Position numbers and translations under genes: made by a program
Shown here: positions 30,308-41,653 of the stretch, in pieces
Layout of the letters: every line of letters begins with the position of its first letter
Numbering within the stretch: position 1 is the first letter of the stretch
The notes under the pieces: generated by a model
Seen by the model: only the letters and a program-made list of their open reading frames with translations
What the model was told of the DNA's origin: nothing
The model's database searches: none
NCBI GenBank assembly: GCA_947652605.1
Contig: OX393582.1
Location: 14,036,544 to 14,100,543 of the forward strand
DNA from: Elmis aenea
Taxonomy: Eukaryota > Arthropoda > Insecta > Coleoptera > Elmidae
DNA: 64,000 nt
Direction: 5' to 3'

Positions 30308-31582
30308 ATGAAGCTACAATCACTTAGTTCTAATTATCTCACACATTTGTCAACAATGAAATGTAGAACCGAACGCCTAGTGTGCTTCATCGCATTGTGC
30401 GGTTTCATTGTAGTGTGTTTATTGTATACCGCAGAAAAATCAATCAACGCAGTAAGCATATTTAATTTTAAACGTTTTCACAACCTTTCATCACCTAAAT
30501 TGAAAACTTCTGATGACAGCAAAACTTCCGCTGCAAATGCCTCCGACAGCGTGCAAACCGATTTATTAAACAAAGAAAATAATAACAATAATGTAACCAA
30601 ATATGTGCTATACTGGACAAAAATGTTCGATAGTGATAGTTTCTATCTGGGTTTAGGTTATGATCCTTTTAGGAACTGTAAAATTAGCAACTGTTTTACG
30701 ACAAGCAATAAAAGCTTACTTCCAATCGAGAATTTCGATGCTCTAGTATTCCATGCCAGAGAATATAATACAATAGAACATGGAATTCCACAAAAAAGGA
30801 AACCCAACCAGGTATATATTTTTGGTAACATGGAAGCTCCAGTTCCCTCAGGAACGGTTGATCCAAAAACAATCGATTCATTTTATAATTGGACGATGAC
30901 CTACAGACGAGATTCCGATGTATGGAGACCATATGGTCGAGTGTGGAAGAAGAAAACTGATTACGTTATGCCCACTGTCGATTTTGTCAATAACAAAACT
31001 TATCTGGTAGCGTGGTTTGTTTCACACTGTAATACCTTCAGTAAAAGAGAAGATGTCGCCAAAATGCTACGAAAATATGTTCAAGTTGATATTTACGGAG
31101 GTTGTGAAAATTCGAAAACTTGTCCTCGTTCTCAAGGATCCAAGTGCGACGCCATGCTGGGCGAAAAATACAAATTTTACCTTTCGTTTGAAAACTCATT
31201 GTGTGAAGACTACGTTACCGAAAAATTGTACAAAATATTGAATTTTAATGTGGTGCCGATAGTGTACGGTGGCGGTAAATATGAAGAACTGGCACCACCC
31301 AACTCCGTGATAAACGTGGAGAACTACAAATCGATCGAAGAACTGGTTAATTATATCATATATTTGGATCAAAATCCCGTGGAATATTTAAAATATTTCG
31401 AATGGAAAAAGGAATACGTGATTGATATCACTTTTGACGAAACAATGTGTTCGTTATGTGAAAAACTACACGACCCACATCAGACAACCACTGTTTACAA
31501 GAATGTTCACGAATGGTACACTGAAAAGGACCAACCAGTTTGTAAATCCAAGCTTCCTGCGATCGCCTCATTCAAAGATTAG
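30308..31582 (+). CDS. Alpha-1,3-fucosyltransferase, GT10 family, gene 3
   Basis: A single exon of up to 424 residues. A second ATG at 30356 (MKCRTERLVCF) lies directly before the membrane anchor and may be the true start, which would give 408 residues. The stem is longer than in genes 4-6 and rich in Ser/Asn. Domain order is as in the others: TKYVLYW, FYNWTMTYRRDSDVWRPYGR, KFYLSFENSLCEDYVTEKL from about residue 289, VPIVYGGGKY, APPNSVINVENY, YFEWKK and CSLC. All family motifs are intact. Its central and 3' parts are nearly identical in DNA to stretches of genes 4, 5 and 6, suggesting it has been a donor in gene conversion. The promoter is not of the gene 4-6 type; GGTCAGT near 30248 is a possible initiator. 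Confidence 0.92.
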   Translation: MKLQSLSSNYLTHLSTMKCRTERLVCFIALCGFIVVCLLYTAEKSINAVSIFNFKRFHNLSSPKLKTSDDSKTSAANASDSVQTDLLNKENNNNNVTKYVLYWTKMFDSDSFYLGLGYDPFRNCKISNCFTTSNKSLLPIENFDALVFHAREYNTIEHGIPQKRKPNQVYIFGNMEAPVPSGTVDPKTIDSFYNWTMTYRRDSDVWRPYGRVWKKKTDYVMPTVDFVNNKTYLVAWFVSHCNTFSKREDVAKMLRKYVQVDIYGGCENSKTCPRSQGSKCDAMLGEKYKFYLSFENSLCEDYVTEKLYKILNFNVVPIVYGGGKYEELAPPNSVINVENYKSIEELVNYIIYLDQNPVEYLKYFEWKKEYVIDITFDETMCSLCEKLHDPHQTTTVYKNVHEWYTEKDQPVCKSKLPAIASFKD

Positions 31583-32105
31583 AATTAATTAAATCGGTCA
31601 AAACAATACTTTTCCTGCTACTGTCTCCAGACATGTGGGTTCTAAAAACTTGTAACATTTCGAGCTTTATACAATGTCCGTGATGGTTTATTATTACGTA
31701 CAAGTATATCATATAAGTACAACAAATGTTTTTAAACAAAACCAGCCTAAGAAATTATTATGTAGATTTAGCAAGCCATAACAACTTAAAACCTCGAAAA
31801 ACACTTAGTTAATATGTGCACCTACTTATTATGCTTAATATATACAAAAAAAGATCATTATTTTAACTATTCACGATAATAAACGAAAAAATTACCTTCT
31901 TTAACATTACACAGTAAACCTAAAAAAAAAAACTATAATAAAAAATAGAACAGACCAGGGCCTGATTAAGAAAAATTGTTGCTTAATTGAAACCCTTGCT
32001 GATAATATAATTAATATAAAAGATTATTCATTCAGTTCCTATACGTTTCAAAAAGTAACAAACACAAAACTATTTCTGCAGCCGTTTTACAGTATTCCAT
32101 ATGTA
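31583..32105. other. Intergenic, no gene seen
   Basis: AT-rich 3' flank of gene 3. It ends in ACAGTATTCCATATGTA, whose inverted copy follows the next element at 32835. Confidence 0.4.
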
Positions 32106-32834
32106 CAGGGTGGCCTATTTTCGATGCCCATACAGGGTATCTCGGTTATTAACTGAGATAGAACAAAAAAACTAAGTACGTGGTCTCGAGTTCTTTTTTC
32201 GAGAGAAATTTATTGCCGTAAACAGATTTTTGATATTTTTTTTAAATTTTCAAAATACAGCCAAAAATCGATTTTTGGCAATTTTCAAAAATGTTAAATA
32301 TCTTGCTTAAACGAAAAGTTTAGGAACATTTTTTGCATGATTTTTTACTCTTAATAAGATAGCGGTGTTCAATTGTTTTTTACTAATATAAATATCGATA
32401 CATTACACCTAACTTTCTTATTTTAAATAGCAACCATAAGCAAATTATATATTTTTGAAAAGCGCAAAAATTAAGCTTTCGGTTCATGTCAAAGACAACT
32501 ATGGTTGCCATTTAAATAAGAAAATTAGGTGTAAATATATCAATATTTGTATGTGCACAAAAAAATTAATGTCGCTATCTTATTAAGGACAAAAAACCAT
32601 GCAAAAAATGTTTTTCTTTATCTTTTCGTTTAAGCGATATAGGTATTTAACATAATTTGAAAAGTGCTAAAAATCGGTTTTTGGCTATACTTCGAAAATT
32701 AAAAAAGATATTAAACATCTATTAAGGGCAATGACTTTCTCTCGAAAACAAAATCGTGACTACGTACTTACTTTTTTTCTATCTCTAATAATAACCAAGA
32801 TACACTGTATGGGCATCGAAAATAGGCCACCCTA
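32106..32834. mobile_element. TA-flanked CAGGGTGGCC fold-back element
   Basis: CAGGGTGGCCTATTTTCGATGC at the left pairs with GCATCGAAAATAGGCCACCCT at the right. The arms pair over most of the 729 bp (ATCGATTTTTGGCAATTTTC against its inverted copy). No ORF. TA flanks both ends, and the sequence outside is itself an inverted repeat (about 32088-32105 and 32835-32853). Confidence 0.8.
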
Positions 32835-33521
32835 TACATGTGGAATACTGTACAGGGTGGACCAAATTCGAATATTTTACGGGGTATATTGGTTACCGTA
32901 ATAGTTAGCGAAAATCTGATATTGGTCTCTTGGGCTATTTTTTTGAGAAAAGAACGCCTATGTAAACAGATTTTTTATATCGCTTTCCATTTTGGTACTA
33001 CAGACGAAAAATTAAATTTCATAATTTTTGAAAATTTACTATAACGTCTTTATTGATTAAAATAGAGCAAAATGCTATCAAAGTTTTGTATACAGATTTT
33101 TGTGATTAATTTAAAAACAAAATTAAATTTTTTTAGCGACCTTGACTTTCGAGATATAAAGTAAACAAATATTTTTTCAAATAGAAATCCTAGTTGGCCA
33201 TATCTAAAAGAGATTTTTTTAGCTATTCAAAAATATGCTGCGTAAATTTATTTTGTTTCAGTAACTTTTATTTTTTCTCGTGTACAGGGTGGTCCAAATT
33301 CGATGGGATTATATGGGTATCTCGCTTAATGTTCAAGATAGAGAAACGGTTAACACGGCAAAAATGTGCAGTGTTTTGAAACAAACTTAAAGCCGTTTTC
33401 AAAAATATTTAATCATTTCCGGTTTTGAGTTATTTAAAAAAAAAACAGTTTTTTTGTCATATTTATAATGTGTCATATCTCCGTTATTTTGTAAATGTCG
33501 AATGTATAACATTATTTTTAG

Positions 33522-33627
33522 ATGTATACAGGTTGTTTCCGGGTTGGAACCGCGTCGAAGGTTTCTTCATAACCGACGTTTCGTTCTCCTTCATCGGGGA
33601 CATCTTCAGGGGTTGTTGGTTAAACAG
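33522..33627 (-). repeat. Inverted repeat flanking the Penelope fragment, left
   Basis: 106 bp that match 34121-34227 in reverse with very few differences. On the minus strand it carries CTGAAGA followed by GAACGAAAC, a hammerhead-like core in which the second stem has one mismatch. Confidence 0.8.
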
Positions 33628-34129
33628 CAAAATTCTCCGAAAACATGATATTAGAACATCGTTCAATACCCACAGAAAATTATCAGAGTGCCTACCCAGC
33701 GTCAAGGATAGTCTCCCGCTTCAAACCAAGGGGATCTATAAAATACCCTGCACATGCGGCAAGGTCTACATTGGGGAGACACGAAGAACTATCAAAACGC
33801 GAATCAGTGAGCACGAAAGGGACACCAGACTGAACCACATCACTCAATCAGCATTAGCTGAACACAAACATGATACCGGCCACAACATCAAATTTGCCGA
33901 AACAGAAGTGCTATCGAGAACATCACGATACTACCCCCGCAAAATTAGGGAAGCCATAGAGATATTCAAAAACCCAAACAACATCAACCGAGACAACGGC
34001 TACCCCCTCCACAACTCCTGGAAGAGGCTGATAACCAGTAGATTGTACGCTCCAGCGCCCGTCACACATCATCAACCACGGCCTACTATAAATACACCAG
34101 ACACAAATGACTCGCCAGTTGCTGTTTAA
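33628..34129 (+). pseudogene. Penelope-like element, GIY-YIG endonuclease fragment
   Basis: The frame encodes the linker and endonuclease end of a Penelope-like retroelement: KHDIRTSFNTHRKL, then SVKDSLPLQTKGIYKIPC, then CGKVYIGETRRTIKTRISEH, then LAEH-x6-GH, then RKIREAIEI and NRDNGYPL-x-x-W. The catalytic GIY and YIG, the Arg of the second block and the Glu of REAIEI are all present. The reverse transcriptase is missing, so this is a 5'-truncated copy. It runs to a TAA at 34127 inside the right repeat. The open frame extends further upstream but the codons before 33628 belong to the repeat. Confidence 0.85.
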
Positions 34130-34227
34130 CCAACAACCCCTGAAGATGTCCCCGATGAAGGAGGACGAAACGTCGGTTATGAAGAAACCTTCGACGCGGT
34201 TCCAACCCGGAAACAACCTGTATACAT
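34121..34227 (+). repeat. Inverted repeat flanking the Penelope fragment, right
   Basis: 107 bp, the mate of 33522-33627. Reads CTGAAGA at 34140-34146, GTCC, then GGACGAAAC at 34163-34171, resembling the hammerhead core CUGANGA...GAAA reported in Penelope-like terminal repeats. Stem pairing GTCC/GGAC is intact here; one base more than canonical lies between the core and the stem, so activity is uncertain. Confidence 0.65.
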
Positions 34228-34630
34228 TGGACATCGGCCGCGGAAGCCTACAACATAGATTATTTTTATGTAAAATTATGATACCAAAAAAAAATTTACT
34301 CTCGCCGTTAAAAAGTTATGACACTAACTTACCCTTTTTGAAATAGAAACTTTAGTTAGCAATAACCTATTAAAATTTCCTATGTTTTTCTCATTACAAG
34401 TATGTAAGAGTTGATCTAGTTATTTTCAATAATACACAAGTTACGAAGGTTTTTTGGTTTATTTTTAAAGAGAACCATAGTAAGCTCTGAAAACAAAAAA
34501 AAACAAGGTGTAAAATCTTTTAAAACTCATGTGGAACAAGTTACTAAGATATTTTAATTTGTTGTTGAGATAAACATTATAAATATTTGAACATAAGATA
34601 ACAACAATATGGTCAGAATTGGCAATTATA

Positions 34631-35130
34631 CAGGGTGTTTCTTAAATATTGCGAAAAAATTCGGGAGTGATTCCTTATCAAAAATTAAGGGGGTCTTTCA
34701 TATAAAAAATTTTCCTTAGACATCTCCTTTCGGAGTTACACCCCCCTAAAGGGAGCGATAAATTTAGGTTTTTATTTTATTTCTCAAATTTAGATAAATG
34801 TAGGAGAATGATATTAGGTACATGTTTTATACTTATTAAAAGGTTTCCCATAGTAATATTTTCAATCATCTCTCACCTCACAGGGGGCTGAAAAGTGCAA
34901 CCCCTCTTGATTTTTTTATCAGAACATTTGGTGGGTTAAAATTTTGCAATTAAAAAATTAATTCTTGAAAGCTTGATTTATTTAGAAACCTTTTGTATTC
35001 TTTAGTTTATCTCGTAAAACCTACAGTTTTTGAGTAAAAAATAAAATAAGTAAACATGAACCATCAAATATTCCAATATTAAACTAATCATTTTGGTGGT
35101 TGCCATGGTTTGTTTATGTTCATTCTATTT
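34631..35130. mobile_element. Left half of a CAGGGTGTTTCTTAAA fold-back element
   Basis: It starts TA|CAGGGTGTTTCTTAAATATTGCG and runs to GTTTGTTTATGTTCAT. The same arm is found in full palindromic form at 47645-48615. Its inverted partner here is 10 kb away, at 45115-45615, beyond fucosyltransferase gene 4. Confidence 0.65.
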
Positions 35131-35307
35131 ACAAAAATATACAAAACTCATAGCATAAGTTTATCATAAAAGTTCTGTAGGTGGGTACCTGGGTACCCGG
35201 TCATTAAACAACGATGTGAATTTCGGTTATTGACAAACATTGCAGTCGGCGCCAATGACGCCGACGGCAGCGGTTTAACCGTTGTGTTTGAAAACGCCCT
35301 AAAGCTA

Positions 35308-35449
35308 ATGGTGCCTGTACACCTGAGAGTAAAGTACTCTCGAGAGTAGCGTCGCCAAGGATACAGCCAATCGCGAGTTACTCTCAGGGGCTGTATCCTT
35401 GGCGACGCTACTTTCGAGAGTACTTTACTCTCAGGTGTACAGGCACCAT
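35308..35449. mobile_element. Palindromic MITE
   Basis: Near-perfect hairpin: ATGGTGCCTGTACACCTGAG at the left and its inverted copy at the right, with an asymmetric centre. A related copy at 49156-49295 has a visible empty site. Confidence 0.8.
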
Positions 35450-35605
35450 AAGGCCGCACTGCGGGATTTTTGGCTGGAGGGTAGATGGTAGATACACGCC
35501 GTCGCCTGGCGACAATCCAGGCGCATTGTTTCACAACAAATTGTCGCCAGGCGACGGCGTGTATCTACCATCTACCCTCCAGCCAACCCTCCCGCAGTGC
35601 GGCTT
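35450..35605. mobile_element. Second palindromic MITE
   Basis: The ends AAGGCCGCACTGCGGG and CCCGCAGTGCGGCTTT. The arms include GGTAGATACACGCCGTCGCC and its inverted copy. It directly abuts the previous hairpin but is unrelated in sequence. Confidence 0.8.
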
Positions 35606-36407
35606 TAGCTTTAGGGTTAAAAGTGTCGTAAAGAGTAACAACTGCTGTCGTCACTTAGATCAAATGAACCGATTTGGATTACAAACAAGTCATAAATTTT
35701 ATTTCCATTCTTAACAATATTTGACAAATAATCATAATCGCATAAACTTTTATCAAGTCAATAAAACTGTTATACAATTATTGTCCCTTTACAATTTACA
35801 TTAAAAAATCGAATAAACGCTATTTCACAAATATGTACTTTCAACACTATTTTATCTACTTTCCACACGGCCGTAAAAAAAAACATTTTTCTTCTCATGT
35901 ATATGAAAGTTGTCATTATCTCACTGCCTACCCTACATTTTACTTTCGTCACTAGTGGCGAAAATTAATGTCAAAGTCAAAATCAAATTGTAAAATTTGC
36001 GATTTTTTTAGCTTAAACTCATAATAAACTAAAATAGCGTTAATATTCTTATCAAATAATTTAATTTTAATGTACCATTTTATATAAAAGCGCTATGGAA
36101 ATGAAAAGATTAATTAATACTCTACACACTAAAATAATTGTCATTTAGTTCGTTTACATTAACTTTCGTTCTATAATATAATTTTAAATTCGTAGAAAAA
36201 ATAGCATTTACGACTCGAGATGAAATCAGTTTTTATCGTTCGTCAGATTTGCTTGCAAATTTCACCACACGAAAAAAAGGTGGACTATCATCTCTTGTTG
36301 TAAAATATACTATTTTATATACAACCAAGTCATTTTGATTAATACTTCAACCCTCCCTTGTTCATTACTAATTATATATTTTTTGTTGCACCTCATTAGA
36401 CGCGCGA

Positions 36408-36701
36408 ACATGCCGCTTTATATTACTAATTCGTTGATAATCGCCGGTCTGAAAACTACCTTCGACGGTTGACACGTCAATACTGCTGATAGTAACAAAT
36501 TTATATAAACACTTAACTGCAATTCTACATAACCATTCAATCATTTACGTTCGTGCCCTACGCGTAACTTTACCGGGTGTGATTGGGCTTTTTTAGAAAA
36601 ATCACCAAAAACATGTTTAGAATTTAGTAATATAAAGTGCCAGGTACTTTCACATGACCTAAAACCGCAGTTTAATTACATTTTTGTAACTAAAGAATGT
36701 A
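36408..36701 (+). promoter_or_regulatory. Promoter and 5' UTR of gene 4 (shared block)
   Basis: The block is repeated before gene 5 (45719-46026) and gene 6 (56930-57207) and, in degraded form, at 61293-61490. A TATA box TATATAAA is at 36502-36509; CATTCAATCATTTACG 30-40 bases downstream is a probable start region. ACCGGGTGTGATTGGGCT is strongly kept in the leader. Confidence 0.65.
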
Positions 36702-37787
36702 ATGATGAACGCTAGACCTAAATTAGTCTTTCTAATATTTTTTATAACAATGGTTTACCTTTTAATGACTTTTCAAAGTCTAACATGGAACTTTTCCAGT
36801 ACATTACAACCTGAAACGAAGTATGTGCTATATTGGACCAAACAATTCGATAGAGAAGATTTTGAACTAGGTTTGGGTCATGGACCGTTTAAAAATTGTA
36901 AAATTAGCAAGTGTTTTGTGACAACTAATAAAAGTTTCCTTCCAATCGATTATTTTGATGCTCTAGTTTTCCACGCAAGAGAATACAGCACACGGGAACA
37001 TGGAATGCCATCAAAAAGAAAACCCAATCAGGTTTATATATTTGGACTTCTCGAATCACCCTATCACATGGGAAATTTTGATACAAAAACTATTAATAAA
37101 TTTTATAATTGGACGATGACTTATAGACGAGATTCTGATGTATGGAGACCGTATGGTCGAGTGTGGAAGAAGAAAACTAATTACGTTATACCTACTGTCG
37201 ATTCCGTTTTAAAAAAAACTTCTCTGGTAGCTTGGTTCGTTTCTAATTGCAACACCCCTAGTAAAAGAGAGGAATTGGTCAAAAAATTGCAAAAATACAT
37301 TCAAGTTGACATTTATGGAGGTTGCGGACCTCTGAAAAGTTGTCCACGTTCGCAAGAATCTCAGTGTTACGCCATGCTGGATAACAAATACAAATTTTAC
37401 CTTTCGTTTGAAAACTCAAAGTGTGAAGACTATGTCACCGAAAAATTGTATAAAATATTAAATATTAATGTGGTGCCGATAGTTTACGGTGGTTGTAAAT
37501 ATGAAAAACTGGCGCCACCCAACTCCGTGATAAACGTGGAGAACTACAAATCGATCGAAGAACTGGTTAATTATATCATATATTTGGATCAAAATCCCGT
37601 GGAATATTTAAAATATTTCGAATGGAAAAAAGATTATGTAATTGATAACACGTTTGAAGGTACGATGTGCTCGTTATGTGAAAAATTGCACGACGCACAT
37701 CAGCAAACCACTATTTACGAAAATATACACGAGTGGTGGACCATAAAAGACCAAGCTTGTAAAACTGAACTTCCATGGACAATTTGA
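36702..37787 (+). CDS. Alpha-1,3-fucosyltransferase, GT10 family, gene 4
   Basis: A single exon of 361 residues starting at the first of two adjacent ATGs. The anchor is residues 7-24 and the stem is very short, so the catalytic part sits close to the membrane. TKYVLYWTKQF opens the GT10 N-terminal domain. FYNWTMTYRRDSDVWRPYGR and KFYLSFENSKCEDYVTEKL (from about 231) are intact, followed by VPIVYGGCKY, APPNSVINVENY, YFEWKK and CSLC. An additional cysteine (GGCKY instead of GGGKY) is shared with gene 6 but not with genes 3 and 5. The 3' quarter is almost identical in DNA to gene 3. Overall nearest relative is gene 5, the other half of the segmental duplication. Confidence 0.93.
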   Translation: MMNARPKLVFLIFFITMVYLLMTFQSLTWNFSSTLQPETKYVLYWTKQFDREDFELGLGHGPFKNCKISKCFVTTNKSFLPIDYFDALVFHAREYSTREHGMPSKRKPNQVYIFGLLESPYHMGNFDTKTINKFYNWTMTYRRDSDVWRPYGRVWKKKTNYVIPTVDSVLKKTSLVAWFVSNCNTPSKREELVKKLQKYIQVDIYGGCGPLKSCPRSQESQCYAMLDNKYKFYLSFENSKCEDYVTEKLYKILNINVVPIVYGGCKYEKLAPPNSVINVENYKSIEELVNYIIYLDQNPVEYLKYFEWKKDYVIDNTFEGTMCSLCEKLHDAHQQTTIYENIHEWWTIKDQACKTELPWTI

Positions 37788-37974
37788 TCGAAAAATGAGG
37801 TCAATTAAATTGAAATTAAGTAACATAAAACAATAATGTGCAGAGTTTCTGATATAACCAAATGTAACATTTTAAAATGCAAAATCATTTGGTTGGTGGC
37901 GAAAAGTCAATAAGTTTTTGCATAGCGGTTAGTGACAAGTGAAAATTTTTTATTTCTAGAAGTATAAATACATA

Positions 37975-39654
37975 CAGGGTGTCCCCGTTATCACCGCGAA
38001 TATTTTAAGTGGTGATAGAGGACCTTTTTCTAAGAAAAAATTTTAAGTACAATTTTTTTCTAAAATCAAATGCTAAGCAGTTATCAACACTTACTTGATT
38101 TTTTTACACTTCTGCATTTAAAAGGCTCTGTCGCCGAAAATATCAATTTTATCGTAAAATACCTAACAGCTTTTTAATAGAACAAGAAATTCTCTACAAA
38201 ATTAGTTCAATTTATTTTTTGTCTACAGGCAATGGTTTGAGAGTTATAAAGCAGTTTGTACAAGAAAATGTAAAAAATTTACAAAATTTAATTGTTCCTT
38301 AGACTTTGCAACCGCTGTATCTTTAAAACGAAAGGTTGTACAAAAAAACCGACGGCCCATTCCGGATAGCAAATTTTATGGGCTACAACTTTGGTCAAGT
38401 GAAATTTTTAGAAAATCAAACCAATTTTTCGGAAAAGCTAACAATAAGGAACAGAGTGCAAAAACAAAATTTCCTACAAATATTGTTTTGTATTTAAAAA
38501 TGCTTTTAAACAGAGAACGATTACGTAATTGAAAATGATAAATGATGGAAGTCATTTTGAACACTTATTGACGTAATTTTGTTGTTACATGTAAATTTTA
38601 TTGAGTTAAGATGGATTTGCATTGTTTTGCATTTTATCGTTTTTAAAACAAAAAAAAAACGGGAAATTATAATATTTTGTATTTAAAAATGCCATAGCTT
38701 CGGTACCATTCATAAAATTATGTATCTCATCAGTTTTAAAGCTTTTTATGAAGTTTGAAATTATTCAGAAAACCACCCCTTATGTTTTAAGGAGCTAACG
38801 AACAAATTTAACAAAAAATTGTAAAATTGCATGTAAATAAGTTATTTAAATTTATAAAAACGCCGCATCTTTTAACGAAACGTCGTAGAGCAAAACGGAT
38901 GTCTATTGCGGATAAGGCATTTAACGGACTACAACTTCGGTAAATATGTTGTTCAATAAAACTAAACATATGTTTTTAATAGTGAAAAAAGTGGAAAAAA
39001 AAACGATAAAATGCAAAACAATGCAAATCTATCTGGAGGCAATAAAATTAATATGTAACCACAAAATTACTTCAATAAATGTTCAAAATGATCTCCATCA
39101 TTTTCAGTTCATAATCGCACTCTCTTTAAATTATTTTAAATACAAAACATAATTTCTCGACATTTTTTTTACACTCTGTTCCTTATTTTTAGCTTTTCCG
39201 GAAAATCGGTTTGATTTTCCAAAAATTTCACTTGACCAAAGTTGTAGCCCATAAAATTTGCTATCCGGAATGGGCCGTCGGTTTTTTTGTACAACCTTTC
39301 GTTTTAAAGATACAGCGGTTGCAAAGTCTAAGGAACAATTAAATTTTGTAAATTTTTTACATTTTTTTGTACAAACTGCTTTATAACTTTTAAACCATTG
39401 CCTGTAGACACAAATAATTTTAATTAATTTTGTAGAGAATTTCTTGCTCTATTAAAAAGCTGTAAGGTATTTTACGATAAAATTAATATTTTCGGCGACA
39501 GTGTCTTTTAAATGCAGAAGTGTAAAAAAATCAAGTAAGTGTTGATAATTGCTTAGCATTTGATTTAAGAAAAAAATTGTAATTGAAATTTTTTCTTAGA
39601 AAAAGGTCCTCTATCACCACTTAAAATATTCGCGGTGATAACGGGGACACCCTG
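37975..39654. mobile_element. TA-flanked CAGGGTGTCCCCG fold-back element
   Basis: 1,680 bp, almost entirely two inverted arms (CAGGGTGTCCCCGTTATCACCGCG... and its inverted copy). TA on both sides. The orthologous sites beside genes 5 and 6 lack it (GTATAAATACATATGTG beside gene 6), which gives an empty site. No intact ORF. Confidence 0.88.
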
Positions 39655-40204
39655 TATATTCAAATGTTTTTTTTTTTACGATCAGGCTTTAAAATGTGTA
39701 GCAAAAAGTATGCATGGCATAAAATTAGCTTAGAACCTCGAGAAATAACGTATTTTATTTAATTTATCAACATTTACAGTTTATTATTTTTTTAAAAACT
39801 GTAAAATGAACATTTTAAATAACACTGAATGTTGGAAACGCTAATACTCATACCACGCGATAACCCTAATCAAAACCGAAAAGTTATGACCAAGGCTAAA
39901 AGCATTCCGCATGGCAAAATAATAGTTCCATTCAAAAAGAAACAAAAAGAGTTGTCCTTTAAAAATAAATTGAGTAAAACATTGTCTTTAAAATGTACAT
40001 TAATATTCTAGTGTTAATAGCTGTAAGACCATTAATAAGGGATTATTTACATATGATATTCAAAATAAGGTAAACTGATTGCTAAAGCTCAATTAAACTT
40101 AAAACCGGGGCCATCGTTATACTAGCGGGCCGACTTCTTACTGCAAAATGCGAGAAAAGTGGTGGGAATAAAGGCCGACCGTTCATTATTTGCTCATTTC
40201 TGCT

Positions 40205-40560
40205 GTACCTACCTTTTAATTTTTTGCTGGTCTCTAATACGAGATAATTTTAAAAAAATAATTGTATCTCCAACTTCACAGTGAGGTACATTTGCAAAAA
40301 CTTTTTACGTCATCATTGTTTGCTTTTTTTTTCTAATTGTTGCTTTATACATTTTAAATTTTTTGCTGGTCTCTAATATGGGATAATTAAAAAAACAGTT
40401 TTGTACCTCCAACTTCACGGTGAGGTGCATAAGCAAAAAAATCAAGCAACTGTTTACGTCATTTTTTGCAAATTTTTGCTTTAATTTTTTTGCTGGTCGC
40501 TTCCACAAGACAACTTTTTCATGAATTTTGTGTGCTAAAAATAGTATTCTTCGATTTTCA
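40205..40560. repeat. Tandem repeat, about three units
   Basis: Units contain TTTTTGCTGGTCTCTAATA, then TCTCCAACTTCAC, GTGAGGTACAT and a GCAAAAA/CTTTTTACGTCAT part. Unit length about 140 bp with small gaps. Also present in the second copy at 49485-49790. Confidence 0.65.
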
Positions 40561-41557
40561 ACGAATAACTTCAAATAACCGTAATTTACGTTATATTGTG
40601 TTCTAATAACTTAATAATAAATAAAGTTCAAATCATAATTTACACACCCTTTTAATTTATTGATATTTAAAGGTAATTTTGTTGCGGTGATTGTCAAAAC
40701 AATAAACTATTGTACGTAGCACAAGTTAATTGATAATACGAAATTGTTTTGTGTTTTTTTTTAGTAAATTAAATTTTTACTTTGAGGTAAGTAATAATAA
40801 ATAATTATGCTTTTAGTAGATATTTGCATGTTTACTAGCATGTACTTATAACCTATATAACTCATATAAATAGACATATACATTATACAGTGTTTTTTGT
40901 AAATGCTTTGTTGTCTAATTTGTTAAAATAATTTACTTCAAAATAAAATTTATTACTTTCTATAACTAAATTTAGGTCAATAGTCGGACTTTTATGATGA
41001 GGTTCGACACCACATATTGAACAATACATTTTGTGTCAATTTGAACTAAATCTTCAAAGATCTCTTTTAAATAGAAACAAAAAAAAACGACATGCTGTAA
41101 ATCTTATTCATAGATATTGGTTTACAACTTTAACCACTTCAAAACCTTCAAATAATATTTTTTTAAACCCCTTTACTCCTAAAATTTGTTTTTAGTTTGA
41201 GAGCCCCTTTGGTCTTGACCAACCACAGCTTCGTAATAGCCTTCTTCAATTCGCTGTTTTTTGTAATACGATTTAAAAACCAGTTGTAAGATTAATCGAA
41301 AATCATACAGTTGTAAGTGAACTCTCACATTTATAATCATACTAAGTTCTATTCATTGCGAACATCGTTCAATAGTGACAATCGATTGGGGTGAGGTGCT
41401 TTTCTTTAATCATAATAATTACAGTGAATCAATAATTTGCTTTATAAGAGATAATACATCGATTCAACTTAAAAAGATGAGAACATAATTTCAAATTTCA
41501 TTCATGTTTCTAAATTTACATTGTTGTTTCAGAATGCTTAATAATTACATAACAAAT

Positions 41558-41653
41558 ATGCCTGTTAAATGTCGCGTACCTGAATGTAAAAGTAATTACA
41601 AACGAAGTAGTTACACACCACCGTTTAATTATTATATTTTAAAATATTTATAA
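41558..41653 (+). pseudogene. THAP zinc-finger N-terminal remnant
   Basis: 31 codons starting MPVKCRVPECKSNYKR, the typical opening of a THAP domain (C-x4-C followed by a Tyr), then a stop. Preceded by a splice-acceptor-like TTGTTTCAG at 41524-41532. In the duplicate at 50290 the ATG is ATA. The remaining zinc ligands are not present in this frame. Confidence 0.45.

Larger units (their letters stand above)
33285..34620. mobile_element. CAGGGTGG-ended repeat split by a Penelope fragment
   Basis: The start CAGGGTGGTCCAAATTCGATGGG and the parts on either side of 33522-34227 match 13699 to 13031 in reverse, so the Penelope-like piece lies inside an older element. A partial copy of a related end is directly upstream (32854-33284). 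Confidence 0.6.

Noticed and set aside
33425..33627. N-terminal extension of the Penelope frame
   Set aside because: These codons come from the older CAGGGTGG repeat and the terminal repeat; Penelope homology begins only near 33628.
36541..36546. TCATTT as the exact transcription start of gene 4
   Set aside because: It fits an initiator but is about 41 bases from the TATA box, longer than usual; the start is left approximate.
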